36,262 nucleotides of DNA from an uncultured Clostridia bacterium (GTDB taxonomy: Bacteria > Bacillota > Clostridia > Oscillospirales > Acutalibacteraceae): the NCBI GenBank assembly GCA_904420015.1, contig CAJFTS010000054.1, positions 1-36,262 of the forward strand. Direction: 5' to 3'. A program made the translations under genes and the position numbers. Below, in pieces: positions 25,088-33,035 of this stretch (the stretch's first letter is position 1; every line of letters begins with the position of its first letter). The notes beneath the pieces are model-generated. The model was not told where the DNA came from, ran no database searches, and worked only from the letters and a program-made list of their open reading frames with translations.

Positions 25088-25678
25088 CTACTGAAACAAT
25101 CCTTCCGCCAGGCCCTGAAAGCCCAGGAAGGAAAGGGACACCAGCGAAGCGGCCACAAGGGTGATGGGAAGGCCCTTGAGGGATTCGGGGATATCGCACC
25201 CCTCCAGCTTCTCCCGCACGCCCGCGAAGATCACCATCGCCAGCAAAAAGCCCACGCCTGCGCCGAAGGCATTGAGGATGGCTTCGCCGTAGGTGTAGTT
25301 GTTGTCGAAGTTGAGGATGGTTACCCCCAAAACCGCACAGTTGGTGGTAATCAGGGGGAGATAAATCCCCAACGAATTGTATAATGGAGGTAAAAATTTA
25401 CGAAGGGCAATTTCCACCAGCTGCACCAGCGCCGCGATAACCAGGATAAAGACGATGGTTTGCAGGTAATCGAGCCCCTGGGGTACCAGCAGCCAGGCAT
25501 AGATGGGATAGGTCACCAGGGTGGCGATGAGCATGACGAAGATGACGGCCGCGCTCATACCGGCGGCGGTGTTGGTCTTTTTGGACACGCCCAAAAACGG
25601 ACAGATCCCCAAGAACTTGGACAGCACGAAGTTGTCGGTCAAAATCCCGGAAATCAGGATGGTAATGGCCATCTGCAT
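25088..25678 (-). CDS. rnfA: Rnf complex subunit A (membrane)
   Basis: RnfA, 196 residues, has about six membrane spans. Family marks include NFVLSKFLGICPFLGVS near the N-terminus and LPLITTNCAVLGV in the middle; the two conserved Cys in these half-membrane helices line an iron-sulfur site shared with RnfE in related Rnf/Nqr complexes. Its start overlaps the rnfE stop by one base (TAATG), with AAGGAGGG about 10 nt upstream inside rnfE. Confidence 0.96.
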   Translation of the reverse strand: MQMAITILISGILTDNFVLSKFLGICPFLGVSKKTNTAAGMSAAVIFVMLIATLVTYPIYAWLLVPQGLDYLQTIVFILVIAALVQLVEIALRKFLPPLYNSLGIYLPLITTNCAVLGVTILNFDNNYTYGEAILNAFGAGVGFLLAMVIFAGVREKLEGCDIPESLKGLPITLVAASLVSLSFLGFQGLAEGLFQ

Positions 25679-26373
25679 TACTGCTCACCCTCCTTCTTTT
25701 CCTCACAGCCGCCCGTCTCGGCGTTGGGGCAATGGGCGGCGGAAGGGCATCCGGCACAGCCGAGCGCAGCCTTCTTCCCATCCCCGGACAGCTTGTTGGC
25801 CAGCACGATGAGGATGGCGAACACAAAGAAGCCGCCGGCCGGCAGGATCATGACGATCATGGGGTCAATAAAGCCGCTGGTGATGGGGACGCCGAAGAGG
25901 CTGCCGCTGCCCAAAAGCTCCCGGATGGAGCCCATCAGCACCAGCGCTGCGGTAAAGCCGACCCCCATCCCCAAAGCGTCGAGGATGCTGGGGAGCACCT
26001 TGTTCTTGCTGGCGAACATCTCCGCCCGGGCCAAAATGATGCAGTTGACCACAATCAGCGGCAGATAGATGCCCAGCTTGTCGTTGACCTCCGGCGTATA
26101 CGCCTTTACCAGCATCTGCACCAGGGTGACGAACCCAGCGATGATGGTGATGAATGCGGGAATGCGCACTTTATCGGGGATGACCCTGCGGGTCAGGGAG
26201 ATGACCACATTGGAGCCCAGCAGAACCAAGGTCGCCGCCATCCCCATCCACAGGCCGTTTTCCGCCATGGTGGTGACCGCCAAGGTGGGGCAGGTGCCCA
26301 GCACCAGGCGGAGAACCGGATTTTCCTTGACGATGCCCTTGGTAAAGGTATGCAGAAGCTTTCCCTTTGCCAT
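25678..26373 (-). CDS. rnfE: Rnf complex subunit E with Cys-rich tail
   Basis: RnfE, 231 residues, is the inverted-topology homologue of RnfA. It shows ENPVLRLVLGTCPTLAVTT and LPLIVVNCIILARAE, whose cysteines match those of RnfA. About six spans end near residue 195. A soluble tail follows with four cysteines (206, 209, 215 and 223, CAGCPSAAHC then GGC) and a Glu/Lys-rich end. That spacing could hold a metal centre, but its role is unknown to me. One-base overlaps with rnfG (upstream) and rnfA (downstream) indicate translational coupling. Confidence 0.95.
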   Translation of the reverse strand: MAKGKLLHTFTKGIVKENPVLRLVLGTCPTLAVTTMAENGLWMGMAATLVLLGSNVVISLTRRVIPDKVRIPAFITIIAGFVTLVQMLVKAYTPEVNDKLGIYLPLIVVNCIILARAEMFASKNKVLPSILDALGMGVGFTAALVLMGSIRELLGSGSLFGVPITSGFIDPMIVMILPAGGFFVFAILIVLANKLSGDGKKAALGCAGCPSAAHCPNAETGGCEEKKEGEQ

Positions 26374-26939
26374 TACTGACCGCCTCCCTTCCCGTAGGTT
26401 TCATAGAGTGCAATGGCCTCGTTGACGGCGGTGGTAACCGCCCTGGAGGTGATGGTGGCGCCGGTCACGGCCTGTACCTGGTTGTCGGCGGCGGGGGCGT
26501 TCTTCGTCACCGCAAAGCCGTCCGCCGGGGCGGCGCCCTGGTACTGGGAAATAAATTCCTCGTTGCCGGCCTTTGCGCCAAGGCCCGGGGTTTCATTGTG
26601 GGACACCAGGGTGACCGCCGTGATCTCCCCGTCCTTGGTCATGCCGGTCATGACGCTGACCGCGCCCCCGTAGCCCTTGCCGGAGGTTTCAAACACATAG
26701 CCGATTACCTCCCCGGACCCATCCAGGCCCGCATACATGCCGCTTCCCTCATCGGCAATCTCCATCTCTTCAAAGGAGGCCGCCTGGGGCAGCACCTGCC
26801 GGCGGGAGGCCTCCGCCGCTGCGGCGGCCTGTTCGGCCACAATGTCCTTGGTGATGTAATTGGTCCCCGCCAGCAGCGCCGTGACCACCAGGCAGATGAT
26901 GGTCAGCGCGGCCGCCGGGCCAACGATCTTCTTAATCAT
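26373..26939 (-). CDS. rnfG: Rnf complex subunit G (covalent FMN protein)
   Basis: RnfG, 188 residues, has one N-terminal membrane span (about 7-30) and an FMN-binding domain facing the outside. The motif TGATITS near residues 159-165 contains the Thr (about 164) to which FMN is joined by phosphoester linkage by the ApbE transferase. No apbE gene is in the window. It overlaps rnfD by 4 nt (ATGA) and rnfE by one base. Confidence 0.95.
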   Translation of the reverse strand: MIKKIVGPAAALTIICLVVTALLAGTNYITKDIVAEQAAAAAEASRRQVLPQAASFEEMEIADEGSGMYAGLDGSGEVIGYVFETSGKGYGGAVSVMTGMTKDGEITAVTLVSHNETPGLGAKAGNEEFISQYQGAAPADGFAVTKNAPAADNQVQAVTGATITSRAVTTAVNEAIALYETYGKGGGQ

Positions 26940-27877
26940 TGCTGGGCCCCCTCTCCGAACGGGACCGGGCGGGTCAGCCGTTCAATATAGGGTACGAGGA
27001 TGTTCATCAGGACAATGGAGAAGGATACGCCCTCCGGAAGGCTCCCAAACTGGCGGATGACCATGGTCAGAACCCCGCAGCCTACACCGAAGATCACCTT
27101 TCCCCAATTGGTCAGCGGGGAGGTGGCATAGTCGGTGGCCATAAAGATGGCGCCCAGAAGCAGGCCGCCGGAGAGAATCTGCATCAGCGGGTCGAGCCCG
27201 AAGGCCAGCGACAAAAGCGCGGCCGTCCCCACATAGCACAGCGGGATAATGGGATTGATGACCCGGCGGGCCACCAGGTAGACGCCGCCCAAAAGGAGCG
27301 CTACGGCGCAGGTTTCGCCCAGGCAGCCGCCCCGCACCCCGAAGAACAGGTCCAGAAGGGGAGGCAGCGCCTCTCCCCCGCCCTCGTTGAGAATTCCCAG
27401 CGGGGTAGCGGTGGTGACGGCGTCCACCCCGCTCCAGGAGGTCAGGGGCATGGTCCATTTGGTCATCTGGGCCGGGAAGGAGACCATCAGGATGATCCGC
27501 CCGGCCAGGGCGGGATTGACGAAATTCTGCCCAATGCCGCCGAAGAACTGCTTGACCACCACGATGGCGATGGCCGAGCCCAGTGCGGCAATCCACAAGG
27601 GGATGGAGACGGGCAGGTTGAAGGCCAGCAGCATACCGGTGACCACGGCGCTCAAATCCCCGATGGAATTGGGGCGCTTCATGATCTTCCGGGAAAGGTA
27701 TTCCGCCAGCACCGCCGCGCCCACCGATACCGCCGTCACCGCCAGGGCCCGCAGGCCGAAGAGGATGACCGAGGCAACCAGCGCGGGGGCCAGGGCAATG
27801 ATTACGTCGAGCATGATCGAGCGCACACCCGTCCCGCTTCGCAGATGAGGGGACGAGGATACAAACAGCTTTTGCAT
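26936..27877 (-). CDS. rnfD: Rnf complex subunit D (membrane, covalent FMN)
   Basis: RnfD, 313 residues, is a polytopic membrane protein of the NqrB/RnfD family with eight or more spans. The FMN attachment motif reads TTATPL at residues 155-160, with Thr158 the expected carrier. The N-terminal SSSPHLRSG segment, the GQNFVNPALAGR loop and the late ATDYATSPLT motif are typical. The gene begins one base from the end of rnfC and overlaps rnfG by 4 nt. Confidence 0.96.
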   Translation of the reverse strand: MQKLFVSSSPHLRSGTGVRSIMLDVIIALAPALVASVILFGLRALAVTAVSVGAAVLAEYLSRKIMKRPNSIGDLSAVVTGMLLAFNLPVSIPLWIAALGSAIAIVVVKQFFGGIGQNFVNPALAGRIILMVSFPAQMTKWTMPLTSWSGVDAVTTATPLGILNEGGGEALPPLLDLFFGVRGGCLGETCAVALLLGGVYLVARRVINPIIPLCYVGTAALLSLAFGLDPLMQILSGGLLLGAIFMATDYATSPLTNWGKVIFGVGCGVLTMVIRQFGSLPEGVSFSIVLMNILVPYIERLTRPVPFGEGAQQ

Positions 27878-27878
27878 G

Positions 27879-29243
27879 TTATCCGTTCGCCTCCTTTTTG
27901 GGGGTATTCTTAATCAGGGCCTTGGACAGGCGCATCGACTGCACCAGCCGCCGGCCCGCGGGACATACGAAGGCGCAGCAGCCGCATTCCATGCAGGTCA
28001 TAGCGCCCGCTTTTTGCAGGCCCTCCACGTCTTTCGCCTTATAAAGCCGCTCGATGGAGGTGGGCATCAGCTTCATGGGACATGCCTGCACGCATTTGCC
28101 GCACCGGATACAGGGCAGCGGCTCCATGAGCTTGGCCTCCTTCTCATTGAAGGCGAGGATGGCGTTGTTTTGCTTGAGGATGGGCAGGGAATCGTCCACC
28201 ATGGCAAGCCCCATCATCGGCCCGCCCATGATGATTTTGCGCGGGTCCTCCTTGTAGCCGCCGGCAAATTCCATCACGTCCTTGATGGGGGTGCCGATGG
28301 GTACCATAATATTCTTCGGCGACCAGACGGCCGAGCCGTCGATGGTCAGGCGCTTGGCGGTAAGGGGCATCCCGGTTTTCATATATCGGGACAAAAAGGC
28401 GATGGAGGTGATGTTCATCACCACAACCCCCACATCGCTGGGAAGCTTGCCGGCGGGGACCACCCTCCCGGTGGCCGCCTGGATGAGCACCTTCTCCGCC
28501 CCCTGGGGATACCGGGAGGGGAGTGCTTTGACGTTGACCTGGTTATATGGGTCGTTGGAGCTTTCGGCAATGGAACGCAGCACCTTAATGCCGTCGGGCT
28601 TGTTGTCCTCGATGGCGATGATTACCTCTTCAATGCCCAAAAGCTCCTTCACCGCGTAGACGCCCGACAGGATGTCCCAGCTATTCTCCATAATCTCCCG
28701 ATAGTCGGCGGTGATGTAGGGCTCGCACTCCGCGCCGTTGACGATTAGGGTGTCGATCCTCGCCTCCTTGGGAGGATTGAGCTTGACATGGGCGGGAAAG
28801 CCCGCGCCGCCCAGGCCCACCAGGCCGGAGGCGCGCACCGCAGCGGCAAACTCCTCCCTGTTATTGACGGCCGGCGGCCGCACGCTTTCATGTACCCGCT
28901 GCTCCCCGTCGCTTTCGATGACCACCGCCTTGGTACGCTGCCCGCCGGGCAGCTGGATTTCGGTGATCGCCTTGACGGTGCCGGATACGCTTGCGTGAAC
29001 GGGGGCGGAAACGAACGCCTTCGTATCCCCCACCACCTGGCCGACCGCCACCGGCTCGCCCACCTTTACCACCGGCTCGCAGGGCGCGCCGATATGCTGC
29101 TGCATGGCGAGGATCACCCGTTCGGGCGGCGGCATAACCACCGTCTCGCTGTCCGCGGTGTTTTTCCGATGGGGCACCGGCGCGCCGCCGTGCGGCCGGG
29201 ACGCCCCAAAGGAAAAGAACCGCCTGAGGGTTTTGTTTTCCAT
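27879..29243 (-). CDS. rnfC: Rnf complex subunit C (NADH-binding)
   Basis: RnfC, 454 residues, is the peripheral subunit where NAD is reduced. It has the nucleotide/FMN-binding GLGGAGFP (143-150) and NGAECEPY (169-176), and two 4Fe-4S motifs near the C-terminus, CIRCGKCVQACPM and CMECGCCAFVCPAG. Unlike proteobacterial RnfC it has no long Ala/Lys-rich tail. I place the start at the ATG with GGAGG 7 nt upstream; the longer frame runs into the upstream gap. First of rnfCDGEAB. The 65-nt gap to the upstream gene shows no convincing promoter, so transcription from the NusG-II promoter is likely. Confidence 0.96.
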   Translation of the reverse strand: MENKTLRRFFSFGASRPHGGAPVPHRKNTADSETVVMPPPERVILAMQQHIGAPCEPVVKVGEPVAVGQVVGDTKAFVSAPVHASVSGTVKAITEIQLPGGQRTKAVVIESDGEQRVHESVRPPAVNNREEFAAAVRASGLVGLGGAGFPAHVKLNPPKEARIDTLIVNGAECEPYITADYREIMENSWDILSGVYAVKELLGIEEVIIAIEDNKPDGIKVLRSIAESSNDPYNQVNVKALPSRYPQGAEKVLIQAATGRVVPAGKLPSDVGVVVMNITSIAFLSRYMKTGMPLTAKRLTIDGSAVWSPKNIMVPIGTPIKDVMEFAGGYKEDPRKIIMGGPMMGLAMVDDSLPILKQNNAILAFNEKEAKLMEPLPCIRCGKCVQACPMKLMPTSIERLYKAKDVEGLQKAGAMTCMECGCCAFVCPAGRRLVQSMRLSKALIKNTPKKEANG

Positions 29244-29308
29244 TGTGTTTCCTCCATCATCGATCTTTGTTCTCGTAACATATAGGTTCCTTTTGCCGGT
29301 TGGATTCC

Positions 29309-29851
29309 CTATCCGCCCTTCCCCCATATGCGGGAAACGGCGGGAAGAAGGATATACAGCGTCAGGCCCGTCGCCGCACCGGCCAAAAGCGCGAACAGCA
29401 GCAAAAGGGGCAGGTAAGCGAGGACGGCCGCATTGGTCAGCAGGTAGGAGACCAGCAGCTGACCCAGGTTATGGCAGACCGCGCCGGTTACCCCGATCCC
29501 GATCCATCCAAAGGGACACCGCCTCCACCGTAAAAGCAGGCAGACCGCACCCGTGCTGAGAAGGCCGCCGGCCAAGCTCATCAGCCCCGCGGTCAGCCCT
29601 CTGGTCAGACCGGCGAAAGCGCCTTTGATTAGTGTGACCGTCAACGCGCTCCCCGGCCCCAGGGTGGTGGCCGCCAGCATGGTCGCCACGTTGGACAGCC
29701 CCAGCTTGGCCCCCGGCGGCATCCCGGGAAGCGGAGCGAGCATCCCCTCCAGCCAGGACAGCGCCACGGCCACCGCCGAGAGCATCCCCAGCAGCGCCAC
29801 CTTCCTTGCCCGGCCGTCTTGTTCCACCCGCTGCACCCCCGTCTTACTCAT
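29309..29851 (-). CDS. Gx transporter family membrane protein (EetB-like candidate)
   Basis: The 180-residue membrane protein of the Gx-transporter / heptaprenyl-diphosphate-synthase-component-I family has about five hydrophobic spans. Marks are EGMLAPLPGMPPGAKLGLSNVATMLA and the repeated LGLSN / AGLMSLAGGLLS parts, which resemble substrate-binding (S) components of ECF transporters. Its substrate is not known. It overlaps the upstream NusG-II gene by ATGA and lies 65 nt before rnfC. Such a pair also occurs in the extracellular electron transfer locus of Listeria, as far as I recall, which suggests a role in a quinone or flavin electron route. This is inference. Confidence 0.8.
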   Translation of the reverse strand: MSKTGVQRVEQDGRARKVALLGMLSAVAVALSWLEGMLAPLPGMPPGAKLGLSNVATMLAATTLGPGSALTVTLIKGAFAGLTRGLTAGLMSLAGGLLSTGAVCLLLRWRRCPFGWIGIGVTGAVCHNLGQLLVSYLLTNAAVLAYLPLLLLFALLAGAATGLTLYILLPAVSRIWGKGG

Positions 29852-30228
29852 CGTACCACCGCGTCCACACCGCCGTCCCCCTCCAGCCGCACCGATACCC
29901 GGGCGGGCAGGCAGACCGCCGTCTGCCCAGGGGAGCTGAGCCATCCGCTGTTGACGCATACCTGATCGGGACAGTCCGCTTTGGCAAAACGGATGCGGCC
30001 CGGTTCCACCCGCAGCACCACCCCCGGCTCGGTATCGAGAGGGAGGTCATACCCGGAGGCGACCGCGCTCAGCCGGATGCGGTCGAGCTCATTCCCGGCC
30101 ACGGCGACCACCGCCACCGGGTCGCCGGAGGCGGGACGCCACAAAAGCAGCGCCGCCAGCACGGCGGCCGCCGCAACGCTAAAAATCAGTATCAGATCCG
30201 CCGCCCGCCATAGCCTGCCTGCCTTCAA
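29848..30228 (-). CDS. NusG domain II-containing membrane-anchored protein
   Basis: The 126-residue protein has an N-terminal membrane anchor (about 10-30) and an external beta domain with GNELDRIRLS, VLRVEPGRIRFAKADCPDQVCVNSGW and a final VCLPARVSVRLEG, the pattern of the NusG-domain-II family. Two cysteines in DCPDQVC are conserved in the family and may bind a metal or take part in redox chemistry. Despite the name it is not a transcription factor. The start is a TTG with GGGAGGAG 4 nt upstream. It is the first gene of the electron transfer operon and lies behind a promoter at 30298-30326. Confidence 0.83.
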   Translation of the reverse strand: MKAGRLWRAADLILIFSVAAAAVLAALLLWRPASGDPVAVVAVAGNELDRIRLSAVASGYDLPLDTEPGVVLRVEPGRIRFAKADCPDQVCVNSGWLSSPGQTAVCLPARVSVRLEGDGGVDAVVR

Positions 30229-30297
30229 AGTGCTCCTCCCAACGGCTTGTCCGCCTCTCGCCTCCCCCGCTTACGGGGCGCATATAGATTCCGTTTT

Positions 30298-30326
30298 ATT
30301 TTATCATCCCTCCCCTGCGATTGCAA
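30298..30326 (-). promoter_or_regulatory. Promoter of the NusG-II / Gx transporter / rnf operon
   Basis: TTGCAA (30321-30326) and TAAAAT (30298-30303) are separated by 17 nt on the minus strand, about 70 nt before the first gene. A divergent TATAAT (30357-30362, plus) serves the opposite gene, with a weak -35. Confidence 0.7.
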
Positions 30327-30356
30327 CAAAACTTCCCTGGAAGCCCCAAAATAATG

Positions 30357-30362
30357 TATAAT
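30357..30362 (+). promoter_or_regulatory. -10 element before the QueG-like gene
   Basis: A perfect TATAAT lies about 155 nt before the start. No good -35 is visible (TTCCCT at an 18-nt spacing). The rest of the leader holds no recognised element. Confidence 0.4.
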
Positions 30363-30519
30363 ACCCCTACTGGGGCCACCAAGGCCGGACCCCTTTCCGC
30401 AGCCCAAAGGTGCCCGGCGTTTTTGCCCGCCCAGCCGGAAAAGGGCGGGACGGCGGATTGGGGTTCGGCGGATCAAGCCAGGGCCCCGCCCCAATCCTAT
30501 GTAGCAGGAGGCTTTTTTG

Positions 30520-31209
30520 ATGTTTGACTATCCGGAACTGGTGAGGCAGGCGAAGGCGGACGGAATGGCGCAGGTAGGCTTTTCCCATCTGGAAGGGCTG
30601 CTCCCGCCCTCCCTTGCCCACCTGCCCTATGGAATTACGCTGGTCTTTGCCCTCTCCTCCCAGATTGTAGCGCCGGTGGCGGACGGCCCTACCTACCCCT
30701 ACTTTCAGCACTACCGCACCGCCAACGCCTTTTTGGATTCCTGGGCCCTGCGTGCGGCGGCCCGGCTGGAGCTGGCCGGCTACCGGGCTTTGCCGGTGGC
30801 CGCTTCCCAATCCATCCCGCCCAGGGAGGCGTACCGGGGCCTCTTCCCCCACAAAACGGCGGCCGTGGCGGCCGGCCTGGGATGGATCGGCAAATCCGCC
30901 CTGCTGGTCACCCCCAAATGGGGGCCCCGGGTGCGGCTGGCAACGGTACTGACCGACTGCCCCTTGCCGGTGGAAGAGCGGCCCGCCTATCCCGGGTGCG
31001 GGGAATGCACCGTCTGCCGGGACGCCTGCCCGGCGGGCGCCATCACGGGCCGAAAAGCCGGCCCCGGCAGAAAGCGGGAGGGTTTTTACAGCCCGGAGCT
31101 CTGCTCCAAGCACATGAAAACCTACCAGCACATCGGGCGGGGGGCGGTCTGCGGCATCTGCATGGCCCGCTGCCCGGTGGGGATGGAGGCAAAATCCGCC
31201 CTTTTGTAG
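30520..31209 (+). CDS. QueG-like protein with two 4Fe-4S clusters
   Basis: The 229-residue protein resembles the epoxyqueuosine reductase family: the segment GLGWIGKSALLVTPKWG (119-135) is a family mark. It has a double cluster module with Cys160, 163, 166, 170 and Cys195, 211, 214, 218 (CGECTVCRDACPAG and CGICMARCPVG). It is far shorter than true QueG (about 380 residues) and lacks the C-terminal HEAT-like part, so it may not make queuosine; many Clostridia carry such short relatives of unknown role. The start is ATG after AGGAGG and an 8-nt spacer. Confidence 0.8.
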   Translation: MFDYPELVRQAKADGMAQVGFSHLEGLLPPSLAHLPYGITLVFALSSQIVAPVADGPTYPYFQHYRTANAFLDSWALRAAARLELAGYRALPVAASQSIPPREAYRGLFPHKTAAVAAGLGWIGKSALLVTPKWGPRVRLATVLTDCPLPVEERPAYPGCGECTVCRDACPAGAITGRKAGPGRKREGFYSPELCSKHMKTYQHIGRGAVCGICMARCPVGMEAKSALL

Positions 31210-31282
31210 CAAAAAACGCCCCTTTTTCATACACTGGGAGAGAAAGCCGCCTTTTTTCAATCACGCTGATGGAGGAATGAAT

Positions 31283-32623
31283 ATGTCCGCTTCCCCTTTG
31301 CTCAACGCACTCGAACGGCATCTGGCCCTGGGCCGGGTCCCGATGCATATGCCCGGCCACAAGGGGATCGCCTCTCCGTTGGATCGGATGGGGGATCTTC
31401 TCCGGCTGGACACCACCGAAATCCCCGACACCGACAGCCTATACGAGGCCAGCGGCCCCATTGCCGAGGCGATGGAGCGGGCAAGCGCCCTGTACGGTAC
31501 CGAGCGCACCCTCTTTTCCGCAGGCGGCTGTTCGCTGTGCATCCAGACCATGCTGCGCCTGGCGGTGCCGCAGGGAGGGAAAATCGTCGCCGGGCGGACC
31601 ATCCACCGGGCGGCGGTCAACGCCATGGCCCTGCTGGACATAATACCGGCCTGGGTCCTTCCCCGGCCGGATGCGGGAGAGGGGCTCCCCGGCCGGATCC
31701 ATCCGCAGGATATCGAGGCGGCCCTATGCGCCAACCCGGACGCCTGCGCAGTCTATGTGACCACCCCCGACTATTACGGGGTTCTGTCCGATATCCGGGG
31801 CATCTCGGAGGTGTGCCGTGCCCACGGGGTTCCCCTTCTGGTAGACAACGCCCACGGCGCCCACCTGAAATTCGCCTGCCCCGGCGCCCATCCGCTCGAG
31901 CGGGGCGCCTCCATCACCTGCGATTCCGCCCATAAGACCCTGCCGGTGATGACGGGGGGCGCCTGGCTGCACATCGCTCAGGACGCCTACTGCGCGGAGG
32001 CCCCTTCGGCTATGGCCCTGTTCGGCTCCACCAGCCCATCCTATCCGATCCTGGTTTCCCTCGACCTCTGCCGGGCATGGCTGGAGGAGGAAGGGGAGGC
32101 GGCCTTTTCCTCCCTTACGAAAAAGGTGGACGACGTGCGGCGGCACGCCCTGTCGCTGGGGATGCGCCTGCCGCTGGGGGAGTGGGACCCGGTGCGCATC
32201 ACCCTCGGTACGGCTCCTCTGGGTCTGACCGGGCAGGAGGCGGCGCAGCGGCTGCGGCAGCAGGGGGTTGAACCGGAATACGCCGACGGGATGCATGTGG
32301 TGCTGATCCCATCCCCCTTTAATCCCGATGAAGATTTCCTCCGGCTCAAGGCCGCCCTGTCCGCCCTGCCCGACGGGCGGCCTCCCCTGCCGAAGGCGGG
32401 GAAGGTAACCTCCCTGCCGGCGGTGGCGGCCTCCCCCAGGCAGGCGCTGCTGGCGCCGGGCGAACGGATCCCCATTGCAGAAAGCGTCGGCCGGATCGCG
32501 GCCGAAGCCTCCTGCCCCTGTCCACCGGGGGTGCCGGTGGTGGCGCCGGGCGAGTATATCGACGAGCAGTCCGCAAAAATTCTCAAAAGCTATGGTATTT
32601 GTGAGATCAAAGTGATAAAATAA
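31283..32623 (+). CDS. PLP-dependent Orn/Lys/Arg decarboxylase family protein (YaaO-like)
   Basis: The 446-residue protein has the fold-type I PLP domain with MPGHKG (23-28), VDNAHGAH (187-194, Asp188 for the pyridine nitrogen) and SAHKTLP, with Lys218 as the PLP-linked residue. A smaller C-terminal domain follows, ending with the GEYIDEQ signature of the group. It resembles Bacillus YaaO and arginine decarboxylase SpeA, so it may produce a polyamine precursor (agmatine or cadaverine); substrate cannot be read from sequence. Of two close ATGs I prefer the second, since GGAGG lies 7 nt away from it and only 1 nt from the first. It precedes darA, as yaaO and yaaQ do in Bacillus, but with tmk absent in between. 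Confidence 0.88.
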   Translation: MSASPLLNALERHLALGRVPMHMPGHKGIASPLDRMGDLLRLDTTEIPDTDSLYEASGPIAEAMERASALYGTERTLFSAGGCSLCIQTMLRLAVPQGGKIVAGRTIHRAAVNAMALLDIIPAWVLPRPDAGEGLPGRIHPQDIEAALCANPDACAVYVTTPDYYGVLSDIRGISEVCRAHGVPLLVDNAHGAHLKFACPGAHPLERGASITCDSAHKTLPVMTGGAWLHIAQDAYCAEAPSAMALFGSTSPSYPILVSLDLCRAWLEEEGEAAFSSLTKKVDDVRRHALSLGMRLPLGEWDPVRITLGTAPLGLTGQEAAQRLRQQGVEPEYADGMHVVLIPSPFNPDEDFLRLKAALSALPDGRPPLPKAGKVTSLPAVAASPRQALLAPGERIPIAESVGRIAAEASCPCPPGVPVVAPGEYIDEQSAKILKSYGICEIKVIK

Positions 32624-32701
32624 AGGAAGAAACGGCGCCCCTTTTAAAACAGAATAGACAAAGGCGCCCGTCTCTATGACCGATTGAAGGGGGTACCCTC
32701 G

Positions 32702-33025
32702 ATGAAATTGATCCTTGCGGTCGTTAACAACGACGACAGCTCCATGCTCTCCTCCGCCCTTACCTCCTCCGGCTACTCGGCCACCAAGCTGGCCACCACC
32801 GGCGGATTCCTGCGGGCGGGCAACACCACCCTTTTGGTGGGCGTCGACGACGAAAAGGTGGACGACGTGCTCGATATCATCTCCAAATGCTGCAAAAAGC
32901 GCACCCAGATCGCCCCGGCCAGCTCCGCCTACGGCATGGAGGTATACGCCTCCTACCCGGTAGAGGTCACGGTGGGCGGCGCAACGGTATTTGTGGTCAA
33001 CGTCGACCAGTTTATCAAGCTGTAA
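32702..33025 (+). CDS. darA: Cyclic-di-AMP receptor protein DarA/PstA (YaaQ)
   Basis: The 107-residue PII-like trimeric protein binds c-di-AMP. The start MKLILAVVNNDDS, the TTGGFLRAGNTTLLVGVDDEKV segment (about 36-57) and the final VFVVNVDQF are close to the Bacillus DarA/PstA consensus; the conserved Gly/Arg/Asn loop contacts the ligand. Which process the receptor controls is not settled. AAGGGGG lies 8 nt before the ATG. The gene is followed after 10 nt by holB. Confidence 0.95.
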   Translation: MKLILAVVNNDDSSMLSSALTSSGYSATKLATTGGFLRAGNTTLLVGVDDEKVDDVLDIISKCCKKRTQIAPASSAYGMEVYASYPVEVTVGGATVFVVNVDQFIKL

Positions 33026-33035
33026 GGAACGGCCT

